Shown: positions 23,308 through 32,401 of the stretch, piece after piece
Numbering within the stretch: the first letter of the stretch is position 1
How the letters are laid out: each line of letters opens with the position of its first letter
Assembly (NCBI RefSeq): GCF_030758455.1
Contig: NZ_CP132353.1
Coordinates: 1,860,001 to 1,924,000 of the forward strand
Direction: 5' to 3'
Source of the DNA: Erwinia pyri
GTDB lineage: Bacteria; Pseudomonadota; Gammaproteobacteria; Enterobacterales; Enterobacteriaceae
DNA: 64,000 nt
Notes under the pieces: generated by a model
Seen by the model: the letters and a program-made list of their open reading frames with translations, nothing else
What the model was told of the DNA's origin: nothing
Databases searched by the model: none
Translations under genes and position numbers: made by a program

Positions 23308-23691
23308 TTATACGGACTCATCGGCAGCGCGCCGATCGTCGTAATCCACTTGGGCCTCCTCCATAGCCACACCATATTGCCTGGCCCAGCTCACCAGAGC
23401 CACAAAAGGTTCCTGCAAGGTCCGACCCAGCGGCGTGATGGCATACTCGACCGCCACTGGTGACGATGCGATGACACGACGGCTGACCAGACCGTTGCGT
23501 TCAAGTCGGCGCAGTGCCTCCGTCAGGGCCTTATGCGTGATCGGATCAAGCCTGCGCTTGATGGCGTTAAAGCGCGCGGGTTGGGTGCACAGCACGGTCA
23601 GGATCAATACGGACCATTTGTTTGCCACCTGTCCCAGGATGGGGCGGGTACTGTTGATCTCTGCCAGCAGGGCCGGGATATCGGTCGCCAT
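23308..23691 (-). CDS. HxlR-family (MarR-like) redox/stress regulator
   Basis: A 127-residue winged-helix protein. GKWSVLILTVL-type helix (NKWSVLILTVLC), RFNAIKRRLDPITHKALTEAL and ALRRLERNGLVSR are HxlR hallmarks. The ATG at 23691 is chosen because GGAAGGA lies about 6 bases upstream; longer in-frame starts run through the operator. It is divergent from an SDR gene, and a 14-bp perfect palindrome between them is the likely operator, so it probably represses the SDR and itself. A cysteine in VLCTQPARF could be a redox sensor, by analogy with YodB/HypR-type relatives. Confidence 0.85.
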   Translation of the reverse strand: MATDIPALLAEINSTRPILGQVANKWSVLILTVLCTQPARFNAIKRRLDPITHKALTEALRRLERNGLVSRRVIASSPVAVEYAITPLGRTLQEPFVALVSWARQYGVAMEEAQVDYDDRRAADESV

Positions 23692-23710
23692 GTAGTTTCC
23701 TTCCATATAT

Positions 23711-23724
23711 CTGATGTACATCAG
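23711..23724. promoter_or_regulatory. Perfect 14-bp palindrome, likely HxlR operator
   Basis: CTGATGTACATCAG is its own reverse complement and lies between the divergent HxlR and SDR genes, just upstream of the SDR promoter. Confidence 0.65.
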
Positions 23725-23732
23725 GTGCGTAA

Positions 23733-23760
23733 TTGACACTAAATATACGAAATGTATCAT
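23733..23760 (+). promoter_or_regulatory. Sigma-70 promoter of the SDR gene
   Basis: TTGACA (23733-23738), a 16-bp spacer and TATCAT (23755-23760), 30 bp before the SDR start codon at 23790. The HxlR palindrome ends 9 bp upstream of the -35 element. Confidence 0.6.
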
Positions 23761-23789
23761 CTGAAGTCCATCCTCTGTCTGGAGCAGTT

Positions 23790-24518
23790 ATGTTGAAACT
23801 TGAAGGAAAGATCGCCCTGGTGACCGGCGGCGGCAGCGGTATCGGCCTTGCGGTCGCACGCCGCTTTGTGCAGGAAGGCGCCCATGTTTTCATTACCGGT
23901 CGACGCGAAGCGCAGCTGGCCGAGGCGGTTACGCTTATTGGCGGACGGGTCGAGGCGATAGCGGGCGACCTCACCAGCACCAGCGACCTCGCCCGCCTGT
24001 TTGAGACTATCCATGCCAGGACCGGCCGCCTGGACATCCTTGTGAACTCCTCAGGCGTGGCCGAGCATGCGAGCCTGGAAGAGACCACTGAGGAGCATAT
24101 CGACCGTGCCTTCGGCCTGAACGTGCACGCGATGGTGTTCACGGTGCAGCACGCGGCCCGGCAGATGGGCGAGGGCGGCGTCATCGTGTTGATCGGCTCG
24201 ATTGCGGGTGGAATGGCCAATCCTGGCTATGGCGCCTATTCCGCCAGCAAGGCCGCGGTACGCTCGTATGCCCGCACCTGGAACACCGAGCTGGCACCGC
24301 GCGGCATCAGGGTCAACACGCTGAGTCCCGGACCCACTGATACGCCGATGTTCGACCAGGCCAGCGACGAAGTCAGGCAGACGCTGAGCGCGCAGATACC
24401 GGCCAGGCGGCTGGGAAACCCCGATGAAGTGGCGGCTGCGGCCTTGTTCCTTGCCTCGGACGAAAGCACTTACATCAGCGGCGCCGAACTGGTCATTGAT
24501 GGCGGCATGTCTGCCTGA
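23790..24518 (+). CDS. Short-chain dehydrogenase/reductase (SDR), HxlR-linked
   Basis: A 242-residue classical SDR: TGGGSGIG cofactor motif (residues 11-18), NSSGVAEH in place of NNAG, active-site Ser in IGSIAG, YSASK Tyr/Lys, and a C-terminal SGAELVIDGG. It probably uses NADP(H), judging from ITGRREAQL after the second strand, where an Arg follows the Gly. GGAG is 5 bases before the ATG. The GC-rich codon use differs from the genes on its left, and HxlR-SDR pairs are common on mobile gene sets, so horizontal gain is plausible. Substrate unknown. Confidence 0.85.
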   Translation: MLKLEGKIALVTGGGSGIGLAVARRFVQEGAHVFITGRREAQLAEAVTLIGGRVEAIAGDLTSTSDLARLFETIHARTGRLDILVNSSGVAEHASLEETTEEHIDRAFGLNVHAMVFTVQHAARQMGEGGVIVLIGSIAGGMANPGYGAYSASKAAVRSYARTWNTELAPRGIRVNTLSPGPTDTPMFDQASDEVRQTLSAQIPARRLGNPDEVAAAALFLASDESTYISGAELVIDGGMSA

Positions 24519-24522
24519 GATG

Positions 24523-25566
24523 TCAGGGAATCAGTTTGCTGCTTCGCATGGCTTCCAGATGCGCAATCAACACGTCATCGGAGCGCATGATCATGGCGTC
24601 AAACCCTTCCCGGCGCGCTTTGGTGACGTCAAATATGGCATCTTTCTCAACATGGAAGATAAAGTCACCAAATCCGCCCAGCGCCAGCTTGTCGATATCC
24701 TTCTCTTTCAGTTGCGCCTTATCGGCGAAGGATGACCAGAGAGGCTTAAGCGCGCTGAGACGTTCGCTAAGCGAGACAGGCTGCGCCTCGCCGACCGGTA
24801 CACCGAACCAGTCAGCCAGTTTCGGCCAGACGTGACACCAGCGAAACACGTCGCCATTGGTGATATTGAACGCGCCGAATTTGGCATTTTCGGCAGCCCA
24901 GACCGCGCTCTGACCAAGGATGCGACCGTCAGTGATATTCACCAGGGTATTGCGATAAGCTTCATCCGGGCCGGGGAAATGCAGAGCGGTTCCTGTTTCA
25001 CGGCAAATCGTACCGTACACGCCGATCAGATTTCCCAGGTTCATGGGCGATCCAAATGAGTGGCCGATGACGATATCCGGGCGCAGCGCAGTCCAGCCGA
25101 TGCCTTCATCGCCAATACTTCTCGCATAGTCCTCATGCCGGAAATAGAGGTTCGGCGGAAAATGACGGCTGTCCTCTTCCCGCGCTGGGGTGCGGTAAAC
25201 GCCCAGATGAGCGCCATAAACTTTCCCGCCCTGAATAAAGATAATATGTTTTAGCGACTTGCCTGAAGAGCGAACCGAGCCGATCAGGTTTTCGAACATA
25301 AGCGCATTGATATCCGCTTCCACGCCCGGATTGGGATCCTGACGCAATGCCGCGTAAAAGATATGCGTCACTGTTTCAAACGCTTCGCGGTGCTGATTAA
25401 GATCCTCTGAAGAGGTCAGGTCGGCGCTGATATGAGGAGAGGGGTGAGGACTGTGCGGCGAACGCCCAAGGGTAGTGATTTGCCAGCCCGCTTTATGGAA
25501 GGAATCATGAGCGGCAAATCCCACTACGCCGCCTGCACCGACCAGCAATATGTGCTTATCGTTCAT
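24523..25566 (-). CDS. PRISE-like extended SDR (NAD-dependent epimerase/enone-reductase type)
   Basis: A 347-residue extended SDR with an N-terminal GAGGVVG cofactor motif (residues 10-16), a VYG motif (QGGKVYGAH) and a C-terminal substrate domain. The overall layout resembles the progesterone-5beta-reductase/iridoid-synthase-like (PRISE) family, which reduces activated C=C bonds with NADPH. The end is 4 bp from the convergent SDR stop. Role unknown; detoxification of plant enones is a guess. Confidence 0.7.
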   Translation of the reverse strand: MNDKHILLVGAGGVVGFAAHDSFHKAGWQITTLGRSPHSPHPSPHISADLTSSEDLNQHREAFETVTHIFYAALRQDPNPGVEADINALMFENLIGSVRSSGKSLKHIIFIQGGKVYGAHLGVYRTPAREEDSRHFPPNLYFRHEDYARSIGDEGIGWTALRPDIVIGHSFGSPMNLGNLIGVYGTICRETGTALHFPGPDEAYRNTLVNITDGRILGQSAVWAAENAKFGAFNITNGDVFRWCHVWPKLADWFGVPVGEAQPVSLSERLSALKPLWSSFADKAQLKEKDIDKLALGGFGDFIFHVEKDAIFDVTKARREGFDAMIMRSDDVLIAHLEAMRSSKLIP

Positions 25567-25935
25567 ACAATTCTCCGTTTGGTTTCAGATAACAAGATTT
25601 AGCTGCATTTTTCGGGCGCGGCAGGTACAGAAAGAATGTTAGCTGGACCGTTTTCTTCTGCTCAGACACAAAATGTTGATCGCTTTTCTGCAACAAATCT
25701 GTTGATACAGGCGCTACCTTCCGAAAAACGCGGCTGATTTTTATCAAATAAGTTTATTACGCTCTCAGACTTTTGCCTCGTCTGCGCTCAGTAGTAGTAA
25801 CTTACCGCTAACAGAGCCGTTGCCGAACGCTGTTATTAAAAAGTGATCTATAGAACATAATGAGTCAAACAACGATGAGCAGGCGAAGCGGTCCCGGCAA
25901 AAGCTATGACTTCGATATCGGGCGCATCCTGTAAG
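25567..25935. other. Intergenic region, no gene seen
   Basis: 369 bp between the PRISE-like gene start and the LysR gene stop, both leftward. It presumably carries the PRISE-like promoter. No convincing coding sequence, repeat or terminator was seen. Confidence 0.5.
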
Positions 25936-26859
25936 TCAGGATTTCACTGCTGAGCGCAGGAACTCTACAAATGCGCGTACTCGCGCCGACAGATGACGAT
26001 TCTGGGGGTAGAGAATCGAAAACGGGCGAGAGCGGCCGCCATATTTTTGCAGGACCTCTACAAGGTCTCCACGCCTTAAAGCCTCTCCCACTGCAAAGCG
26101 ATAGGTTTGATAAAGGCCTCCGCCCGCGTTAACCCAGGCGACAGCCCCTAACGCATCATTAAGTACACGCATCCGGCTCGTTATCTGTTTCTCGACTGAA
26201 GTACCTGATTCATCGGTGAACAGCCACTGCAGCGGGCGCCCTGTATTCGGTGATATGTACTGGATGCAATCGTGTTGATTGAGGTCATCAATACGGTAGG
26301 GTTCACCTTTTTTTGCAAGGTATGTCGGCGTGCCGAATACCCCAAGCGAGGCGTCCTCAAGCTTAAAGGCGACCAGTCGCGAATCTTGCGGAATGCCCAG
26401 CCTGATTGCCAGATCGAAGCCCTCTTCAACAAAGTCGATTATTTTGTCCGAAATACTGATCTCGATATCGATCTGCGGATAAAACTCAGTGAACCGGGGC
26501 ATTAAGGGTAAAAGGCGAAACGTTCCGTAAGCCGCACTGACGCTGATGCGTAGCGGTCCGCTAGGGACGGTTTGTGAACCGGTGATCGCTCGCTCAGCCT
26601 CGGCGATCTGCTCAAGCGCCAGATGACACTCTTTCCAGTAAAGCTCGCCCTCAGTTGTAAGCTTGACGGCGCGGGTGGTCCGCAAAAAAAGACGTACTCC
26701 AAGGCGCTGCTCGAGCCGACTGATTGACCGACTGACTGCGGCCGGCGTCAAACCGAGGATCTCAGCCGCACCGGTGAAGCTGCCAGTCTCCGCTGCTCTA
26801 CAAAACTGTTCAATGCTGCCAAGCTGAAGTGGGTTTCCCGCTGCCATATTGATTACCAT
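25936..26859 (-). CDS. LysR-family regulator, CrgA/AaeR-like subgroup
   Basis: A 307-residue LysR protein with the HTH at about residues 12-70 (AAEILGLTPAAVSRSISRLE) and an effector domain beginning near LRISVSAAYGTFRLLP. This resembles the one-gene-regulation subgroup that controls a divergent neighbour, here a glutathione-transferase gene starting 152 bp away. Neither possible start, 26859 or an ATG four codons later, has an evident Shine-Dalgarno. Confidence 0.83.
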   Translation of the reverse strand: MVINMAAGNPLQLGSIEQFCRAAETGSFTGAAEILGLTPAAVSRSISRLEQRLGVRLFLRTTRAVKLTTEGELYWKECHLALEQIAEAERAITGSQTVPSGPLRISVSAAYGTFRLLPLMPRFTEFYPQIDIEISISDKIIDFVEEGFDLAIRLGIPQDSRLVAFKLEDASLGVFGTPTYLAKKGEPYRIDDLNQHDCIQYISPNTGRPLQWLFTDESGTSVEKQITSRMRVLNDALGAVAWVNAGGGLYQTYRFAVGEALRRGDLVEVLQKYGGRSRPFSILYPQNRHLSARVRAFVEFLRSAVKS

Positions 26860-27011
26860 ATGTAATAAATGAATTGATTATCACATGGTTTATCAACCAC
26901 GAGCAACGCATTAAAGTATGTCTACTGCTTCAGCAACAAGGCGCCATGGCCGTGCTACTCAGGCAGTCACGGTTTTGGCCTACACCTCGACATACTTTTA
27001 GGAGCTACACA

Positions 27012-27710
27012 ATGACTAGCAAACTGAACGTTTTCACTTCGCCTTCGGCTTTCCCTAACCCACAGCGCCTGCGCCTGTTCATGCATGAAAAGGGGATCGC
27101 TGATCAGTTCCAGGAGACTGTTTACGATATGACGCCGGTTGGCGAACAGCGTGGATGGCGTCACCTGAAAATGAATGCCTGGGGTGAGACGCCGACCCTC
27201 GAGCTTGCTGACGGTAGCTACATCTCCGAAACTGCAGCCGTCGTCCGTTTCCTGGACCAGTCCTATCCTGGCCGCAAGATCATGGGGGATACGCCGCTGG
27301 AGCAGGGCCTGGACAACATGTGGGATAACCGCATCTGGGTTCACATCCTGTATCGAATCGTCACGGCTTTCCACGTTCTGCATACCGGTCTCGGTTTCAA
27401 GCTCGAACTGACGAAGAACGAAGCCTGGGGCGAACACTGCCGCAAAGAAGCGTTGGCCCATGCTGCCCTGGTCAACAAACATCTTTCGGACGGACGCCAA
27501 TGGCTGCTGGGGGGCGACGAGCCTACTTTCTCCGACATCACGCTGGCAACCGCGATCGCCTTCTCGAAGTTCCCGGTGAATGCTACGCCGCTGGACGAAC
27601 GTTTCGAGTTCCTTGACGCATACTGGCAGCGCTGGCAGCAGCGCCCAGGTTTCCAGGCTGCCTATGCAGATCGTAGCAGCGGTATCCCTGAGCTCGATAA
27701 CAAGGCGTGA
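27012..27710 (+). CDS. Glutathione S-transferase
   Basis: A 232-residue GST with an N-terminal thioredoxin-like domain (FTSPSAFPNPQRLRLFMHEKG, then NAWGETPTLELADG with the cis-Pro loop and ISETAAVVRFLD with the glutathione-binding Glu/Thr) and an alpha-helical C-terminal domain (GDEPTFSDITLATAIAF). It conjugates or reduces electrophiles with glutathione in the cytoplasm. The ATG at 27012 has AGGAG 7 bases upstream. It is divergent from the LysR gene and is probably its target. Confidence 0.85.
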   Translation: MTSKLNVFTSPSAFPNPQRLRLFMHEKGIADQFQETVYDMTPVGEQRGWRHLKMNAWGETPTLELADGSYISETAAVVRFLDQSYPGRKIMGDTPLEQGLDNMWDNRIWVHILYRIVTAFHVLHTGLGFKLELTKNEAWGEHCRKEALAHAALVNKHLSDGRQWLLGGDEPTFSDITLATAIAFSKFPVNATPLDERFEFLDAYWQRWQQRPGFQAAYADRSSGIPELDNKA

Positions 27711-27723
27711 TCTCACTTTAAAG

Positions 27724-27755
27724 TCGCGCGAAATCCAACCGTGGATGTCGCGCGA
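27724..27755. repeat. GC-rich 13-bp hairpin after the GST gene
   Basis: Two copies of the palindrome TCGCGCGA (27724-27731 and 27748-27755) flank ATCCA-ACCG-TGGAT, making a 13-bp stem with one A/G mismatch and a 4-base loop. There is no T-tract. It starts 13 bases after the GST stop and may block 3' exonucleases or act as a terminator without a U-run. Confidence 0.5.
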
Positions 27756-27922
27756 TCGAAGAGGTCCGGCTGGTGGCGGTAGCGGACAGGGGGGGTATTC
27801 TGTTTCGGCCGGGGGAGAGTCGGTTCAGTGAAATTTAAGTAACGTCTGAGGCGTTGCGCGGCAGGTGTATAACCCGCTTTGTCGAAGCGCAAGTTATTAC
27901 CTGCAACAGCCAGAAACAAGAA

Positions 27923-27941
27923 ATCCCCAATCTATGGGGAT
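27923..27941 (-). terminator. Possible ychF terminator
   Basis: ATCCCC/GGGGAT with a 7-base loop, followed on the reverse strand by TTTCTTG. It lies 62 bp downstream of the ychF stop. The stem is short, so this is tentative. Confidence 0.35.
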
Positions 27942-28002
27942 CTCTTGAAGATTCAGATAGCTTTTGCAAGCTCCTGAAACTGCCTGAAAGGGTTTGCCCG
28001 AA

Positions 28003-29094
28003 TCAGACGTTGAACAGGAAGTTCATCACGTCGCCATCCTTAACGACATACTCTTTACCCTCAGAGCGCATTTTGCCGGCTTCTTTCGCGCCTTGCTCGC
28101 CCTTATAGGTGATGTAGTCTTCATAGCCGATGGTCTGGGCGCGGATAAAGCCTTTCTCGAAGTCGGTGTGGATTTTACCGGCAGCCTGCGGGGCAGTTGC
28201 GCCAACCGGAATGGTCCATGCACGAACTTCTTTCACGCCAGCGGTAAAGTAAGTTTGCAGATTCAGCAGCGAGTAGCCCGCGCGGATAACGCGGTTCAGA
28301 CCTGGCTCTTCAATACCCAGCTCCGCCATGAACTCTTCACGGTCGGCATCTTCCAGCTCGGCAATATCAGATTCAACCGCAGCGCAGACTGGCACCACGA
28401 CAGAACCCTCTTTGGCAGCGATCTCACGAACTTTGTCCAGATACGGGTTGTTCTCGAAGCCGTCTTCGTTAACGTTGGCGATATACATGGTTGGCTTCAG
28501 CGTCAGGAAGCTCAGATAGCGAATGGCCGCTTTCTCATCATCGCTGAGATCCAGCGAACGCAGCATGCCAGCTTCGGAAAGGTGCGGCAGGCACTTCTCC
28601 AGCGCAGCCTGTTCGGCTTTAGCATCTTTATCGCCGCCTTTCGCACGCTTCTGCACGCGCTGCAGCGCACGTTCGCAGGTATCCAGATCGGAAAGCGCCA
28701 GCTCGGTGTTGATCACTTCAATGTCGTCCGCCGGATCCACTTTGTTGTTCACGTGGATGATGTTGTCGTTTTCAAAACAGCGGACAACGTGGCCGATAGC
28801 TTCGGTTTCACGGATGTTGGTCAGGAACTGGTTACCCAGGCCTTCACCTTTGGATGCGCCTTTAACCAGGCCCGCGATATCCACAAATTCCATCGTGGTT
28901 GGCAGGATGCGCTGTGGCTTCACGATTTCCGCCAGCTTGTCCAGACGGGAATCAGGCATTGGCACCACGCCGGTATTGGGCTCAATGGTACAGAACGGGA
29001 AGTTAGCTGCTTCGATGCCCGCTTTGGTTAACGCATTGAACAGGGTTGATTTCCCGACGTTTGGCAGGCCCACAATACCGCATTTGAATCCCAT
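28003..29094 (-). CDS. ychF: Redox-regulated ATPase/GTPase YchF (OLA1 family)
   Basis: A 363-residue protein, the same length as in E. coli. The Walker A is GLPNVGKST (residues 8-16), and a coiled-coil insert follows the G domain. The C-terminal TGS domain includes [13 protein letters not shown] and [13 protein letters not shown]. Family members prefer ATP, bind ribosomes and dampen the oxidative stress response. In E. coli ychF follows pth directly; here the two are separated by about 6.3 kb of inserted genes. Confidence 0.97.
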   Translation of the reverse strand: MGFKCGIVGLPNVGKSTLFNALTKAGIEAANFPFCTIEPNTGVVPMPDSRLDKLAEIVKPQRILPTTMEFVDIAGLVKGASKGEGLGNQFLTNIRETEAIGHVVRCFENDNIIHVNNKVDPADDIEVINTELALSDLDTCERALQRVQKRAKGGDKDAKAEQAALEKCLPHLSEAGMLRSLDLSDDEKAAIRYLSFLTLKPTMYIANVNEDGFENNPYLDKVREIAAKEGSVVVPVCAAVESDIAELEDADREEFMAELGIEEPGLNRVIRAGYSLLNLQTYFTAGVKEVRAWTIPVGATAPQAAGKIHTDFEKGFIRAQTIGYEDYITYKGEQGAKEAGKMRSEGKEYVVKDGDVMNFLFNV

Positions 29095-29437
29095 GTTTGA
29101 ATCACCTTAATTGCTTGATAATCAGGAAGAAGAGTCGCTTCCCAACCGGTCTGAGTTAGTTGTTACTGACAGTTACCGCGCATTATACACGGAATTATGC
29201 TGCGATTGGCGCTGATTTCTGTCGGGTAAGGGGGGATTAAGGTTGAGATCTGCCTCACAATTCCCGATACTGACTCAACTTTACAGCTGACGGAGACCGC
29301 CGCGGATGCTGCTTACGCCACCTTAAGACTCTTGCCAGCAACGTCTGTTGCGCCCCTCGTCTTTCTGATGAGCATTTTGCGCCCATTTTAGCGGTTCAGG
29401 ATTTCACCTGTATAACAAATAATAACTGGAACTCTCT
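29095..29437. other. Divergent promoter region of ychF and the SulP gene, no gene
   Basis: 343 bp between ychF (leftward) and the SulP transporter gene (rightward). It should hold both promoters; a TATAAC hexamer near 29411 is a possible -10 element for the SulP gene. No coding sequence was seen. Confidence 0.5.
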
Positions 29438-30919
29438 ATGTTTAATCTGAGCAACCTCAGGGCTGCCGACGTCAAAAACGACGTGCTGGCTGGCGCTGTT
29501 GTCTCTGTGGCCCTGATCCCGGAAGCTACTGCCTTCTCTCTGCTGGCGGGGCTCTCGCCCACTATTGGGCTGCACACGGCGTTTATGCTGGGTCTGGTCA
29601 CCGCACTGTTTGGCGGCAAGCCAGGCATGATCTCCGGAGCGGCTGGCTCAATCGTGGTGGTGCTGGTCAGCCTGATTCAGACGCATGGCTATGAATATGT
29701 GCTGCTGGCAACGATTTTTGCCGGGCTGATCCAGCTGGCGATTGGCGTGTTCCGGCTGGGTAAATTTATCCGTCTGGTGCCGCAACCGGCTATTTATGGT
29801 TTTGTGAACGGCCTGGCTATTGTTATTGCGCTGGCACAAATCCCGATGATCAAAAATCAGGGGCCGGTGATGTATGCGCTGGTGGCGCTGGCGATGCTGA
29901 TCGTCTGGCTGTCCCCTAAACTGACCAAAGCGATCCCCGGCTCGCTGGCAGCGCTGATCGCTATCAGCGCCATCGCTATCGGTTTTGGGCTGGATACCAA
30001 ACGCGTGGGCGACCTGGCGGATATCTCCGGCACGCTGCCGATGTTTCATCTTCCCGCCGCGCCGCTCAGCTGGGAAACGCTGAAAGTGGTGCTGCCTTAT
30101 TCGGTGATTATCGCGCTGGTGGGATTGATAGAGTCCCTGCTAACGCTCGCCGTGCTTGATGAGATGGGCAGCAAGAAGGGCGATGGCAACAAAGAGTGTG
30201 TGGCGCAGGGGATTGGCAACACTATCTGCGGTTTCTTCGGCAGCTTTGCGGGCTGTGCGATGATTGGTCAGTCGATCATCAACTTCACCTCGGGCGGCAG
30301 AGGACGCATCTCAAATCTGGTCGGTGCCGTGCTGCTGATCCTGTTTGTGGTCAGCCTCTCTAAATATATCGCTTTGCTGCCGGTTGCGGCGCTGGCGGGC
30401 ATTATGTTTGTGGTCTGCATCAATACCTTTGAATGGAGCTCTATCAGGCGCCTGAAGCGGATGCCTAAGCCGGATGCAGTCATTATGGTGGCGGTAACGA
30501 TTGTCACTATCTATACCGATCTGGCGATGGCGGTTATTTTCGGCGTGATCATTTCGGCGCTGGTCTTTGCCTGGCAGCACGCGCGTATCAGCATCCTTTC
30601 GCAGCAGGAAGCGGAGGGGGAGAAAACGATCCGTCTGGAAGGGCCGTTATTCTTCGGCTCCGCGGCCTGTTTCCAGGAGCTGTTTCATCCGGAGAGAGAC
30701 CCGCAAAATGTGGTGATCGATTTTGCCCGGACGCGCGTGATGGACTCCAGCGGCGTCGAGGCGATTGATAAGCTGACCGCCCGTTACCTGGCGGCTGAAA
30801 AGAGCGTGCGGTTACGCCACCTCAGCGAAGACTGTATCAGTCTGTTAAAGCAGGCCGGCCCGTTCTGCAGCCATGAGCTGGATGATCCCGATTATAAAGT
30901 TGCTGCCGATAAGGGGTAA
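29438..30919 (+). CDS. SulP-family inorganic anion/dicarboxylate transporter with STAS domain
   Basis: A 493-residue protein with a SulP membrane domain (ALIPEATAFSLLAGLSPTIG, GGKPGMISGAAGSI) of about 14 segments and a C-terminal STAS domain from about residue 390 (NVVIDFARTRVMDSSGVEAI, with the conserved DSSG loop). SulP proteins carry sulfate, bicarbonate or dicarboxylates. E. coli has the longer SulP protein DauA in this chromosomal region. This protein is shorter and lies beside ychF rather than ychH, so I do not call it dauA. Confidence 0.88.
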   Translation: MFNLSNLRAADVKNDVLAGAVVSVALIPEATAFSLLAGLSPTIGLHTAFMLGLVTALFGGKPGMISGAAGSIVVVLVSLIQTHGYEYVLLATIFAGLIQLAIGVFRLGKFIRLVPQPAIYGFVNGLAIVIALAQIPMIKNQGPVMYALVALAMLIVWLSPKLTKAIPGSLAALIAISAIAIGFGLDTKRVGDLADISGTLPMFHLPAAPLSWETLKVVLPYSVIIALVGLIESLLTLAVLDEMGSKKGDGNKECVAQGIGNTICGFFGSFAGCAMIGQSIINFTSGGRGRISNLVGAVLLILFVVSLSKYIALLPVAALAGIMFVVCINTFEWSSIRRLKRMPKPDAVIMVAVTIVTIYTDLAMAVIFGVIISALVFAWQHARISILSQQEAEGEKTIRLEGPLFFGSAACFQELFHPERDPQNVVIDFARTRVMDSSGVEAIDKLTARYLAAEKSVRLRHLSEDCISLLKQAGPFCSHELDDPDYKVAADKG

Positions 30920-31057
30920 TGCGTAAAGCTGCCGCCAGCCTGGCCGATAAATATAAAAATCGTCGTATTGATTCGCATTTTTACAGAGTGAACGGCTAAA
31001 GTTTATCTGTACGACGATTTTTACCACTGGCAGGAGCCCGCACCTTGGCAAGATGGC

Positions 31058-31711
31058 ATGATACACAACTATAATTGCGTACCCATTCATACACTTAATG
31101 GCGATCTTATTGCGCTGGATCTCACAGCGGGCGAAGCAGATCACGCCCGCGAGACGTTGCCATCAACCAGACAGGACCCGGAAGCGCATCTGCTCGATCA
31201 GCTTTTGACCATTGAGTATTACGCGGACTATTTCCAGCAGCACGGTCTGCTGTGCTGCCTGACGATCAATTTTCAGCTGGCGAAAGCGGTCAGTCAGTCT
31301 GCATTTATTCAGCAAATCCTCAGCCATTTACCCTTCGTTCGTCTGAAATTATCCGAGGATTTCCCTAACCTTCACGACGGCCTGAATAATCCGCTGTTGC
31401 GCACGCTGATTGAACAGCTGAACATTCTGTGGCTGGACGATCTGGGGGCTGGCGATGCCAACCTCAATGCGCTGCAATCCAGGATGTTTGAAGCGGTGAA
31501 GCTGGACCGCCAGTTTTTTCTGGAAAACGTCTTTAAACCCTGGTTCAGTATTCTGATCGCCAATATCCGGCAGTACACCAACCGGGTCATTGTCGAAGGG
31601 GTGCAGAGTGAAATGCAGCTGAAAAAACTGGCCGACAGCAAAATCTGGGGCGTGCAGGGCTACTTCCTGCCGGTGCTGGCGCTGAAAGAGCTGGAAGATC
31701 CCGGCCGATAA
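31058..31711 (+). CDS. Degenerate EAL-domain protein, YdiV/RflP-like
   Basis: A 217-residue EAL-fold protein without signalling or membrane domains. Aligned by eye, the EAL glutamate is replaced (IAL), the LELTE-type strand reads LKLSE, but DD (WLDDLGAG), KLD and VEGV remain. The segment around residues 92-112 (PFVRLKLSEDFPNL, then NNPLL) is very like the corresponding part of YdiV, which does not hydrolyse c-di-GMP but binds FlhD to repress flagellar genes. A similar protein-binding role is plausible. No good Shine-Dalgarno is seen. Confidence 0.75.
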   Translation: MIHNYNCVPIHTLNGDLIALDLTAGEADHARETLPSTRQDPEAHLLDQLLTIEYYADYFQQHGLLCCLTINFQLAKAVSQSAFIQQILSHLPFVRLKLSEDFPNLHDGLNNPLLRTLIEQLNILWLDDLGAGDANLNALQSRMFEAVKLDRQFFLENVFKPWFSILIANIRQYTNRVIVEGVQSEMQLKKLADSKIWGVQGYFLPVLALKELEDPGR

Positions 31712-31876
31712 CCGAATAGGGTTTTAGCAGGCAGGGCGGGGCTAGACCACCTTAACTTGGTTGCCAATATAATAATTAAAAGCGCCCGTCATCACTTTAT
31801 AGATGCAGGCGCCTATTGACCCGATCTTAATTAATTATTCTATGCCGTATTTCTTTTGCATTACAAATTGAGGTTC

Positions 31877-32080
31877 CTACCAGTTATATCCTCTGATTAT
31901 GTGACCTTTTTCATTTTTTGCGAGCTTGCCTTCTTTTAAAAGTTTTTCAGTCGTTCGCAACAGTAAACCATTAGCGATAACCTCAAATTTATAGCGTACA
32001 AACCAGCGGTCAATATCTTGGTAAGAAAATTCTGGCATCAGATAAACAACAACATCTTCCACGCTTTCATTTTCAAACAT
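31877..32080 (-). CDS. Small acidic protein downstream of the bacteriocin immunity gene, unknown
   Basis: A 67-residue soluble protein that I do not recognise. Its C-terminal half (LLLRTTEKLLKEGKL, then KNEKGHIIRG) looks like a small winged helix. It lies downstream of the immunity gene on the same strand, where colicin operons often carry a second immunity or lysis gene, but it has no lipoprotein or membrane signal, so it is not a lysis protein. A strong AGAGGAAT sits before an ATG at 32098 that opens a 3-codon frame ending before this start; translation may depend on re-initiation from it. Confidence 0.55.
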   Translation of the reverse strand: MFENESVEDVVVYLMPEFSYQDIDRWFVRYKFEVIANGLLLRTTEKLLKEGKLAKNEKGHIIRGYNW

Positions 32081-32401
32081 TTTATTTTAATTAATCATTT
32101 ATTATTCCTCTCGGCCGGAGCGTCGTCCAATGTATAAAATTATAATTTAAATTATGAGCTATACATTACATTTCAAGGTTAGGGTGAACATAACACATAG
32201 CTATATACTTCTATTTAAAACGGGATTTTAAGGGTTATGTTAATTGAGTATTTTGCAGTCTTTTGGAAATTTATGATGCTTATTAGTGCGATATTGGTAA
32301 ATATATTTTTTTAAATTTAAATAATTTTTTGTGAAAAGAATAAGAGGTGAATCTTATGTTGATATAATCCACCTCAGTTTACTCTAATGGCACTTATATA
32401 T
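32081..32401. other. AT-rich gene-free stretch
   Basis: 321 bp between the 67-residue protein gene and the immunity gene. It is markedly AT-rich compared with flanking housekeeping DNA. No gene, repeat or clear terminator was seen. Confidence 0.5.

Noticed and set aside
25556..25747. 63-codon open frame upstream of the PRISE-like gene
   Set aside because: No ribosome site or recognisable sequence; overlaps the start of the real gene.
27994..29031. Long open frame on the forward strand opposite ychF
   Set aside because: It mirrors ychF almost exactly, has no family resemblance and no ribosome site; ychF is certain.
29438..30919. Calling the SulP transporter dauA
   Set aside because: It is 493 residues rather than about 560 and lies next to ychF, not between ychH and prs; family assignment only.
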